Shown: positions 33,633 through 41,338 of the stretch, piece after piece
Numbering within the stretch: position 1 is the stretch's first letter
Layout of the letters: every line of letters begins with the position of its first letter
Notes under the pieces: model-generated
The model's input: only the letters and a program-made list of their open reading frames with translations
The model's database searches: none
Told to the model about the DNA's origin: nothing
Source: DAIDHZ01 sp965370365
GTDB taxonomy: Bacteria; Chlamydiota; Chlamydiia; Chlamydiales; SM23-39
Assembly: GCA_965370365.1 (NCBI GenBank)
Contig: CBDUSP010000003.1
Location: 1-50,525 of the forward strand
Length of the DNA: 50,525 bases
Reading direction: 5' to 3'
Position numbers and translations under genes: made by a program

Positions 33633-34516
33633 GCATCCAGTATATCGATCGAAAGACAAACACCGAGCAAACAGAAAAAATCTACGGACACCGGGCTCTC
33701 TCTTTTCTCTATGGAGGTTCTTGGCTTTCACGTCTCCTTTTGCCTCTTATCTCTAGAGTTCCTTTGTTTTCCAGATTTTATGGCTTTATCCAAAAAAGAT
33801 CGTGGAGTGCAAAAAAAGTGGCTCCTTTTATAGAAAGTTATGGCGTGGATACATCAGAGTTTCAAGAAACGACATTTCGCTCTTTCAATGACTTTTTTAT
33901 TCGAAAGTTAAAGCCTGAAACAAGACCGATTGTCCAAGATCCTATGCGCGCTGCTCTTCCTGCAGATGGAAGGTATTTGGTCTTTCCTGACTTGTCAAAG
34001 GTAGATCAGTTTTATGTAAAAGGACAAAGCTTTGATCTTTTTTCGTTTTTGCAAAATGATGCGTACGCAAGACGTTTTTCTGATGGCTCCATGATGATTG
34101 TCCGTCTTTGTCCGACCGATTATCATCGCCTCCACTTTGTTGCAGATGGGATCCCCTCGAAAGCGCAGCCAATTCAAGGGCACTTTAATTCTGTAAACCC
34201 GATTGCGTTAAGAAAAAATCTTTCTATTTTATGGACAAACAAGCGAGTCCTTACGGAATGCAACTCAGATGTTTTTGGAAAAATTCTCTACGTAGAGGTT
34301 GGCGCGACTTGCGTTGGAACAATTCACCAAACCTATACGCCTGGAGTTGAGGTGAAAAAAGGAGACGAGAAAGGATATTTCTCTTTTGGAGGATCCTGTC
34401 TTGTGGTGTTATTTGAAAAGGGTCGCATTGCTTTCGATGAGGACCTTGTGAAGAACTCTGAAAGATCTCTTGAAACGAAAGCAAATTTTGGTGAGTCATT
34501 AGGGAGTGTTAAGTGA
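33629..34516 (+). CDS. psd: Phosphatidylserine decarboxylase proenzyme
   Basis: Converts phosphatidylserine to phosphatidylethanolamine in the inner membrane using a pyruvoyl group. The 295-residue proenzyme has the N-terminal region ('RSFNDFFIRKLKPETRPI'), the conserved 'LCPTDYHRLHFVADG' and the self-cleavage site at Gly-Ser in 'FSFGGSCLVVLF' near the C-terminus (LGST in E. coli). The cut would give a large beta chain and a small pyruvoyl alpha chain. Translationally coupled at both ends (ATGA and GTGA overlaps). Confidence 0.95.
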   Translation: MSIQYIDRKTNTEQTEKIYGHRALSFLYGGSWLSRLLLPLISRVPLFSRFYGFIQKRSWSAKKVAPFIESYGVDTSEFQETTFRSFNDFFIRKLKPETRPIVQDPMRAALPADGRYLVFPDLSKVDQFYVKGQSFDLFSFLQNDAYARRFSDGSMMIVRLCPTDYHRLHFVADGIPSKAQPIQGHFNSVNPIALRKNLSILWTNKRVLTECNSDVFGKILYVEVGATCVGTIHQTYTPGVEVKKGDEKGYFSFGGSCLVVLFEKGRIAFDEDLVKNSERSLETKANFGESLGSVK

Positions 34517-35301
34517 GAATATTTTTTAGTTTACTTAGTTTTTTTGCTGTCTGTTTACATGCAGCTCCAGTTGGGAACCCGGCAGCGCCTCATGTGATTT
34601 GTAAGGGGCTTTTTATTCCTCAAAAATGCTGGGCAAATATTCGCCTTGGATACGAGGGGGATTTTGTCTTTGATGGAGAGATGAAGCAGACAAAACATAG
34701 TTCAAGCGAATTGGATAAATTCACCCAAATGACAAATGCAGGGTCTGCGACGCTTACTCTTTTAGAGAGACTCGATTTATATGGAGTCTTTGGCTCTTCA
34801 AGAGTTTGTGCAAAATGGCGTTTTACGAGTTTAGCCGATGAAGTTCGAAACGCTGAAATGGAAACAAAGCACGCATTTTTGTGGGCAGTTGGTGGAAGAG
34901 CGATCCTCTATGCTTGGGGAAAATGGGATCTTGGATTTGGGGGAAGGTACTCTGCGTCTCATAATAATATCTCCTGGCTAACAATTGATGGAAGCAATGT
35001 CTCAACGAAGGGAGCTCGCTCTAGATGGCGGCAGTGGCAGGTAAATTCGGGACTCTCATATCACATCGACCTTTTCACTCCATACATTGGAGCTTACTAT
35101 TTGAATGTAAGACATTCGCTGCAAAATCTTTCCTCTCCCATCGCAAACAAAAACTCGCGAAACAATTTGTTTGAAAATAGAATTCCTGTGGGAATGTATC
35201 TCGGCTGTTCTTTATCTAGCGGGAGTTATTTTATGCTCAATATTGAAGGGCGTGTCATTGCAGAAGAAGCCCTTTCAGTCTCCGGGGACTTTAGGTTTTG
35301 A
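34513..35301 (+). CDS. MOMP-like outer-membrane protein 1
   Basis: A 262-residue protein with signal peptide (about 1-18, ending LHAA). Its mature N-terminus 'APVGNPAAPHVICKGLFIP' mirrors the LPVGNPAEPS start of Chlamydia MOMP. Alternating strands and a C-terminal Phe ('SVSGDFRF') fit a small beta-barrel assembled by BAM. It is much shorter than MOMP (~390). GTG start within the psd stop. It is paired with the similar next gene; the pair shares the 'C-x-LS-x-G' phrase near the end. A surface porin or adhesin role is likely but not shown. Confidence 0.75.
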   Translation: MRIFFSLLSFFAVCLHAAPVGNPAAPHVICKGLFIPQKCWANIRLGYEGDFVFDGEMKQTKHSSSELDKFTQMTNAGSATLTLLERLDLYGVFGSSRVCAKWRFTSLADEVRNAEMETKHAFLWAVGGRAILYAWGKWDLGFGGRYSASHNNISWLTIDGSNVSTKGARSRWRQWQVNSGLSYHIDLFTPYIGAYYLNVRHSLQNLSSPIANKNSRNNLFENRIPVGMYLGCSLSSGSYFMLNIEGRVIAEEALSVSGDFRF

Positions 35302-36050
35302 GAGGTCTCTTTCTTTTAGCAATTCTTTGTAAGCTTGGGGCGAACCCTATTGGGAACCCCTCCCAACCAGCTCTTTTAGAAGAAGGATTTATCCTTCCTG
35401 ATACGTCCTGGACACATCCCCAATGTGGGGTTATTGGGGATTATCTAGCGCAAAAGAGAATGCGCCCTTGTCACTCAAGCAAGCATTTGCACCTGCATAA
35501 GGCGTTTATTTCGGGAACATCGGAGCTTGCGACAGCATCTTGGAGTATCCGCGAAAAATTCAACCTGCAGATTCAGGCGGGTTCCGGCCAGTTTTCTTGG
35601 AGATGGCAGCAGACGGGAAAAAATATTGAGGGGAAATCCTCTGGCGGCGTTGTTTGGGCGGGCGATGCCAAGCTCATTATTCTATCTGTCAAGGACACGA
35701 CTTTTGCCGCAGATGCCCAAGCGGGTGGTTGGGACTACATGAGTGGAACATCTACCGTCAATGCAGTGCATAGTGCAAAAAACGCATTATCTAAATTTCG
35801 TTTCTGGCAATTAGGGTTTGCTCTCACCCAGAAAATAGGGCTTTTTGCGCCGTATTTGGGATACGCAGTGAACAGCTCTCGGTTTAAAGTGTCGCATCTT
35901 CCAACGGGAACGGGGCGTATGCATTCGCACCACAAGACAGGTCCTTTCGGGGGATGTAGTCTTTCTACGGGGAATCGCTTTTTGGGCAATTTCGAGTGGC
36001 GGGGCTGGTTTGAAGAGGGGGTTTCTTTATCTGCTCAGGTGAGATTCTAG
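35298..36050 (+). CDS. MOMP-like outer-membrane protein 2
   Basis: A 250-residue paralogue of the preceding gene. Signal peptide (about 1-15), mature start 'NPIGNPSQPALLEEGFILP', beta-strand pattern, 'GGCSLSTGNRFLGNFEWRGW' near the end (compare 'LGCSLSSGSYFMLNIEGRVI' in the neighbour) and terminal Phe ('LSAQVRF'). Start is TTG overlapping the previous stop (TTGA), so the two are translated together and may form a hetero-oligomer. Exact function unknown. Confidence 0.73.
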   Translation: MRGLFLLAILCKLGANPIGNPSQPALLEEGFILPDTSWTHPQCGVIGDYLAQKRMRPCHSSKHLHLHKAFISGTSELATASWSIREKFNLQIQAGSGQFSWRWQQTGKNIEGKSSGGVVWAGDAKLIILSVKDTTFAADAQAGGWDYMSGTSTVNAVHSAKNALSKFRFWQLGFALTQKIGLFAPYLGYAVNSSRFKVSHLPTGTGRMHSHHKTGPFGGCSLSTGNRFLGNFEWRGWFEEGVSLSAQVRF

Positions 36051-36104
36051 TTTATTTATAAATGTCTTTTATCTATAGTAGACGCTTTTCACAGGGCGAT
36101 TTAG

Positions 36105-37352
36105 ATGGCAAAACGACTTCTTCTTTTTCTGACTCCATTTTTTCTTTTTGCTCAAGTAAACCCCGATAGACAGGACTCAGACGCTTTGAGGCGTTGGTTA
36201 CAAGACAAGCGTCTTGTGACGATGAAGGAGATCGGTGGGGATCTGTCACTGAGTGGAGAGGTTCGTACTGAATTTCAAACAACAAGTGAAAAAAGCGATG
36301 GAGATCAGCTCCGAGGCAATGGAAGTCTACGTCCCATGTATGCGTGGGATGTTGAATTCAATCTCATGCTTGATTATCGAGCAGATCGCACCTGGGCGGC
36401 TGTCAAGCTTGAATATGATAACGACATGGGGCAAAAGTCAGGAACAAAAAACAAGATTCATCTTGAGAAGGCCTTTATTGGGGCTCGTCTTGTAGATGGC
36501 GATACGTTTACTCTCGATGCTGAAATTGGACGCAGATTTTTAAGTAACGTATACGACTCGAAAATTCAATTTGGCTCGAGATATGATGGGGCGTTGCTCC
36601 GTTTTAGTAAGGCGTTTGAATCCATTGGCAATTTCTACACAAATCTTGGCGCTCTCATCATCAATGATCGAACAGATCACTATGGATTTGTAACAGAAAT
36701 TGGGCTGCTTCGGATTGCAAATACGGGCATGAACCTCAAATACTCAATCATTGATTGGAATATTGGTGGAGAAAATGAGAAGGGCAATACAAGTCTCAGG
36801 ACAGCGATCATGGATCTTCGGTATCGGTTCTTGATTTCTCAAGCTCTCGTGTCGTATCAATTTTATCCTGAGTGGATTGGGAAAAAGCTGGTCAAGTTTT
36901 ATGCAGCTGCTCTAACAAATCACATTGCGCTTAGAGATCCTCTTGCGCGTCTTGGTGTTAAGGACCAAGCAATTGGAAAGCAGAATTGGGGTTGGTATGT
37001 GGGGGGTTCCATTGGTCTTCTAAAAAAGAAGAATGATTGGTCCGTTGACACGAGCTTCCAGTGGGTTCAGGCGCAGGCACTTCCAGGTTTTGACATTGGA
37101 GGGATTGGAAGAGGCAATGCAGATGATGTAGGTCTTTACTCACTCAAGGAAGGGGGTACAGGAGATCCGACAACAAGAGCAACCGCGACAGGAAAGCTGA
37201 ACTACTACGGCTTTGAGATAAATGGGAACTATTTATTTACAGGGAATCTGACGATCAATCCAAGTATTCGTTACTCTTGGACGCTAGATAAAAACCTAGG
37301 TCCAAATCTCATTTACCATCAATACGAAGTTGAGCTTATCTACGCTTTCTAG
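36105..37352 (+). CDS. Outer-membrane beta-barrel protein
   Basis: A 415-residue protein with a signal peptide (about 1-16, ending LFAQ), many amphipathic strands with aromatic girdles (e.g. 'YAWDVEFNLMLDYRADRTWA') and a C-terminal Phe ('EVELIYAF'). No lipobox. Length and layout suit a 14-18-strand porin. I cannot place it in a specific family; it is less OprB-like than the protein at 1498 and lacks the MOMP N-terminal signature. A small Inc-like gene follows nine bases later. Confidence 0.72.
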   Translation: MAKRLLLFLTPFFLFAQVNPDRQDSDALRRWLQDKRLVTMKEIGGDLSLSGEVRTEFQTTSEKSDGDQLRGNGSLRPMYAWDVEFNLMLDYRADRTWAAVKLEYDNDMGQKSGTKNKIHLEKAFIGARLVDGDTFTLDAEIGRRFLSNVYDSKIQFGSRYDGALLRFSKAFESIGNFYTNLGALIINDRTDHYGFVTEIGLLRIANTGMNLKYSIIDWNIGGENEKGNTSLRTAIMDLRYRFLISQALVSYQFYPEWIGKKLVKFYAAALTNHIALRDPLARLGVKDQAIGKQNWGWYVGGSIGLLKKKNDWSVDTSFQWVQAQALPGFDIGGIGRGNADDVGLYSLKEGGTGDPTTRATATGKLNYYGFEINGNYLFTGNLTINPSIRYSWTLDKNLGPNLIYHQYEVELIYAF

Positions 37353-37361
37353 GAGACCTTT

Positions 37362-37871
37362 ATGAATCGCTTAGTGCCACAGTCAACAATTGCTACTAAA
37401 ATGTTTCGGATAGAAACAGAGTCACAGTATAAAGAAGTAAGAATGGTGATTTCTCTATCTGCAAGAGTTGCTCAAGCAGCATTTTGTATCGTGGCCATTT
37501 ACTCAAGCGTCGTAGCTTGTGGTGCTCTTGCTTCTAGTGGCATTTTCTTGCAAGTCGGAGTAATCGCTGCAGGGGAGATTTTCAAGACATGTGTTTGCTG
37601 TGACTTAATTCGGGTCTTTGGAACCCTCGCTTCACTATTCGAAAGAGAAGCTTTTGGTTTAGACCTCTCCTTAAGAGAGGGCATAAGCTCTGCTTTCCAG
37701 GCTTTCGGGATAAGTAGGGATACTGCCAATGACGGTATAGATAACGCGGCTAATGCACTAGGGATCTATGATGGCCTTGGCAAGGTATATGCAGAAAAAA
37801 TTACAGAAGGCACTCTTGTTGTTCATCATGCTAACCCATATCTTGCAAAAATTTTGAACCAACGAATTTAG
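37362..37871 (+). CDS. Small bilobed membrane protein, Inc-like
   Basis: A 169-residue protein whose hydrophobic region at about residues 30-82 splits into two segments with a short turn ('AFCIVAIYSSVVACGAL', 'IFLQVGVIAAGEIF'). That is the bilobed pattern of chlamydial inclusion-membrane (Inc) proteins, which are type III secreted. The C-terminal ~85 residues are soluble. Several Cys lie at the end of the second lobe. There is no sequence family I recognise; Inc assignment rests on hydropathy and lineage only. Confidence 0.5.
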   Translation: MNRLVPQSTIATKMFRIETESQYKEVRMVISLSARVAQAAFCIVAIYSSVVACGALASSGIFLQVGVIAAGEIFKTCVCCDLIRVFGTLASLFEREAFGLDLSLREGISSAFQAFGISRDTANDGIDNAANALGIYDGLGKVYAEKITEGTLVVHHANPYLAKILNQRI

Positions 37872-37882
37872 ACTTGTAGTAG

Positions 37883-38653
37883 ATGATTATTGCGGAATCT
37901 TTTGCCAATATGAGAGAGCAACCCTCTGAAAAAGAAGATGTTGTCTCTCAAGCTCTTTTTGGTGAAAAAGTAACCGTTCTTCAGCAGGAGAAAGGGAGCT
38001 CTAAGATCACAACTTTAGATGGTTACTCGGGGTGGGTTGATTCTTGCTCACTCATTTCTTTATCCTATTCCCCTTCCCTATTCACGTGTCGCAAAGCCGT
38101 TCCTGTGTATGCAGAAAAAAATATTCGTTCGGGCCCTGTGATGATTCTCCCTTTTGGAGTTGGTTTGGAAGCGGATGCATCCGATGCCGAATGGATAGAA
38201 GTGGTTTTACCATCTGGTAAGAATGGCTTTATCCAAAAAGGGAACCTGTCTGAAGAGCAAAAGCTTTCAAAAAGCGATCTTGCGGATTTTGCGCTCGAGT
38301 TTTTGGGCCTTCCATACATTTGGGGAGGAAGATCAAGCTTTGGCTATGACTGCTCCGGGTTTGTCCAGATGCTCTACAAGCAGATGGGAATCACTCTCCC
38401 AAGAGATGCAACTCTTCAAATAAATGATCCGCGTTTATCTGAACTAGAGGAACCCACTTCAGGAGATCTTATTTTTTGGGGAGCTTCTCGAGAAAAAATT
38501 GGGCATGTAGGGCTTTATATTGATGAGGGGAAATTCATTCACGCGACAAGCCGAGAGCAAAGGCCTTGGTTGCGCATAAGCCATCTTACTGATTATCAGT
38601 GGGATCCAAAAACGTCTTCTATTTACCCGTATCGGGTGTGTGGCCGTATTTGA
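37883..38653 (+). CDS. NlpC/P60 peptidoglycan endopeptidase with SH3 domains
   Basis: A 256-residue protein. Two bacterial SH3-like domains occupy about residues 1-125, followed by an NlpC/P60 catalytic domain with Cys in 'FGYDCSGFVQMLYK', His in 'IGHVGLYID' and a third polar residue (His in 'FIHATSRE'). Such enzymes cut the D-Glu/diaminopimelate bond; a chlamydial homologue trims division-associated peptidoglycan. No signal peptide is encoded and an in-frame stop precedes the ATG directly, so export or a cytoplasmic recycling role is unclear. Confidence 0.87.
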   Translation: MIIAESFANMREQPSEKEDVVSQALFGEKVTVLQQEKGSSKITTLDGYSGWVDSCSLISLSYSPSLFTCRKAVPVYAEKNIRSGPVMILPFGVGLEADASDAEWIEVVLPSGKNGFIQKGNLSEEQKLSKSDLADFALEFLGLPYIWGGRSSFGYDCSGFVQMLYKQMGITLPRDATLQINDPRLSELEEPTSGDLIFWGASREKIGHVGLYIDEGKFIHATSREQRPWLRISHLTDYQWDPKTSSIYPYRVCGRI

Positions 38654-38800
38654 ATGATCTCTACTTCTTTTTTCTCGATAGAAGGATTAAGCAATAGTCT
38701 AGTAAGAATATTTTGGTTTTGTGATTAAAAATAAATAGATTTGCTAAAAACAATGGTTTTGTCTATTCTTTGGCGAAAACAAGAACAAGGAGAGTTAGTT

Positions 38801-39433
38801 ATGATAAGTAGGATTTTTTCGGGAAAAGCAATGCCCGTGGTTTCAGGAACCTCTCCTGTGCTAGGTCAACTATGGCAGAGTATCAGACCTTTCTCTCAAA
38901 ATTCAAGTGGAACAGGACAGTCTGCCCTCGAAAGAGCTGAAGCGGTTTTCCTACGAACCATGCCCCAAAGCGATGTTCCCGTCAAAAAAACTCATAATCC
39001 CTTTAAATACGCTCTTAATATTGCGAGGAGTAACTACGGGTATTTCGGGAATCGTGCCTTACTTGATATTATGGATCTAAAAGAGATTTCCGTCGAAGAC
39101 GCTCTTAATATTGCGAATAGCAGTGACTTCGAGGATCTCAGGGACCGCGCTTTAGGGAAAATTGCGGGGCGAGAAGATATTTCCGTCGAAAAAGCTCTTG
39201 AGATTGCAAATAGCATTAGCACTGACGACACGTGTTTCAAGGAGTTTGCCTTAATTGATATTATAAGTCGAAAAGACGTCTCTTTCGAACAAGCTATTGA
39301 GATTGCAAAGGCTCAGGTGGACCCCTCCAATAAGATTTCTCTCATAAAGAAGATTATGCATCGAGAAGATGTCGTTTCCGGAAAAGTTCCCGCCCAGCAA
39401 GCTCTTAGGGCTGTAGCTGAAGTACTTGAATAG
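38801..39433 (+). CDS. Helical-repeat protein, probably interrupted by a TAG codon
   Basis: From the ATG at 38801 (AAGGAGAG before it) the frame gives 210 residues ending at TAG. Residues about 67-205 are about four ~37-residue repeats, e.g. 'ISVEDALNIANSSDFEDLRDRALGKIAGRED', given here in part: 'ISVEDALNIANSSDF'. After TAG the same frame continues for 44 codons with one more repeat ('LERIAYRKDVSKEYALV' ...) and stops at 39568. So the original protein was probably ~255 residues. Architecture resembles the repeats in the gene at 6161. Function unknown. Confidence 0.6.
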   Translation: MISRIFSGKAMPVVSGTSPVLGQLWQSIRPFSQNSSGTGQSALERAEAVFLRTMPQSDVPVKKTHNPFKYALNIARSNYGYFGNRALLDIMDLKEISVEDALNIANSSDFEDLRDRALGKIAGREDISVEKALEIANSISTDDTCFKEFALIDIISRKDVSFEQAIEIAKAQVDPSNKISLIKKIMHREDVVSGKVPAQQALRAVAEVLE

Positions 39434-39607
39434 GGTCTTCAAGTTTTAGAACGCATTGCATATCGAAAAGATGTTTCTAAAGAGTATGCTCTTGTGAACC
39501 GTATCGAAGATAAAGGTACGAAGATCAGGGTGATTGCGCAAATCATGGAAAGCAAAGCTGGTAAGTAGCAGAGCGTATAAAACGGACTTTCTGAAAGACT
39601 CTCAGTA

Positions 39608-41293
39608 TTAAGTCGTTCTAAACGAAATCTGTTTTTGCTTGAACTTGATTCCTGCAAAGGACTTAGGGGTAAAGCTTCTTCGCATGCGAAGGCGGACGTG
39701 GTGAAGCCCTTCTTCCTCTAGCAGTTCTTGATACAACTCAACGATATTGGGATCCCCTTCCTTGTAAAAGAAAAGACAAATCGGCCGATTTCTTTTCTGG
39801 CACTTTTGGAGCTCTTTGGAGATTTTTTTCTTTTCCTTATAAGAGGGCTCGCTCGAAGTTCTTCGAATCGATCCAAAAAGTCCATCGATCCACGGGAATC
39901 GAAAGAGAGACTTGCCCGGTGCAAAGATTTTCATAAACGGAAAGTGCACGTAGAGCAAAATCACGTCCCACCAAGAATTGCTCTGTAGAATAAGGATTGT
40001 TGAGGTCTCTGGAATGGGGGAGGTAAAGGTTGCTTTTCTAAAGCGCTTTAAAATCCGCGTTGCAAGGAATGGGAAGAATAGGGAAGAGAGTCTCCCCATC
40101 ATAATGATCGTTGCAAGGAGTGAAAGAACTCCGAGCAATGCAAAGCTTTGTGATGAAGAGAGGCCTAAGTGCTCATTGACAAAGTAAAGATATAGAGCCG
40201 CCATCAAAACACCGACAAAACTAAAAAAATTCGCCGTGGCGATGATTTGCCCACGCTTCTCTTTCGGGCTATTTATTTGCAAAAAGGCATCGCAAGGGAC
40301 AAGGTAGGCGCCTCCCGCAACTCCAAGAAGGAAGAGGCAAATAATCACACCGATAAGCGATGAAGAAACAAGCGAGAGAAGCAGAAAGAAAATCCCAAGG
40401 AAGCCTCCCGCAATACAGGTGATTCCGGGCTCTACAGAGTCTTTTGAGAGTCTTCCTGAAAGTGTCGAGCCGATTGCAATTCCAATGGCTGTTACCAAGA
40501 ATAAGTATCCCCCCCCGACTTCGTCCAAGTGGAGCGATTGCATCGCAAAAGGGATCATATTGAGCTGGGTAAAGGCCGCGACAAAGAGGAAAAAGGAAGA
40601 GCCAAAAATGCAGGGAAGAATGTTTGGAATATCCCAGCAGGTGCGAACCGTTTGATAAATTTCATAGAAAAAGAAAGGGCTGAGCTTCTTTGTTGATCTG
40701 GCGGGTTCTGTTTTTGTAATGCCAAGCGATGTGAGAAGACCGATGATCGAGACAATTACGCAAAATCCGATGATGAGAAGGAAGTTTTTGTTTGTAACTT
40801 CGGTTAAGAATGAGGCTAAAAACGTTCCAAGGATCATCGCAAGATAGGTCATTGAGGTGATCGACCCATTGGCTCTAGAGACACTTTCTTCTCCAACAAG
40901 CTCCGGAATAATCCCATATTTTGAGGGGCCAAAGATCGCGCTATGGGTTGCAAGGAGAAAAAGAGCTGCAAAAAGGCCAAATTCCCATACGAGAAAAACA
41001 GCTACTCCAGCAAAGAGGATGACAGCGAGCTCTAAGCTCTTTGAAAAGACAATAATGTTTTTTTTGCTGATGCGGTCTGCAAGAACACCTGCTGCAGAGG
41101 AGAAAAGGAGAAACGGGATCACGAAGATACCGCCAGCAAGAGAAAGGATCACGTTTGCAAACTCAGGCCCCTTCACTGAGATGAGGAGATAAATCACAAG
41201 GAGCTTAAATATGTTATCATTTAATGCCCCCATAAACTGGGTTGCATTGAGAAGATAGAACGAGCGGAAACTCGTTCGAAAAATCGATCGCAT
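39608..41293 (-). CDS. MFS transporter (LplT-like) fused to a degenerate acyltransferase domain
   Basis: From the ATG at 41293 (AAGGATA before it) 561 residues. The first ~410 residues hold about twelve membrane helices of the MFS type, beginning 'LLNATQFMGALNDNIFKLLV' as in lysophospholipid flippase LplT. The last ~150 residues resemble a PlsC-type acyltransferase, as in Aas-like fusions. The HxxxxD motif is altered: 'LQSNSWWDVILLYVHFPF' has Ser where the catalytic His should be. The acyltransferase half is probably inactive and the AMP-ligase module is absent. Likely role: lysophospholipid movement. Confidence 0.75.
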   Translation of the reverse strand: MRSIFRTSFRSFYLLNATQFMGALNDNIFKLLVIYLLISVKGPEFANVILSLAGGIFVIPFLLFSSAAGVLADRISKKNIIVFSKSLELAVILFAGVAVFLVWEFGLFAALFLLATHSAIFGPSKYGIIPELVGEESVSRANGSITSMTYLAMILGTFLASFLTEVTNKNFLLIIGFCVIVSIIGLLTSLGITKTEPARSTKKLSPFFFYEIYQTVRTCWDIPNILPCIFGSSFFLFVAAFTQLNMIPFAMQSLHLDEVGGGYLFLVTAIGIAIGSTLSGRLSKDSVEPGITCIAGGFLGIFFLLLSLVSSSLIGVIICLFLLGVAGGAYLVPCDAFLQINSPKEKRGQIIATANFFSFVGVLMAALYLYFVNEHLGLSSSQSFALLGVLSLLATIIMMGRLSSLFFPFLATRILKRFRKATFTSPIPETSTILILQSNSWWDVILLYVHFPFMKIFAPGKSLFRFPWIDGLFGSIRRTSSEPSYKEKKKISKELQKCQKRNRPICLFFYKEGDPNIVELYQELLEEEGLHHVRLRMRRSFTPKSFAGIKFKQKQISFRTT

Positions 41294-41338
41294 GTTACTA
41301 TCCTTCGTTATTCTCAAGACTATACATTGTACGGATAA

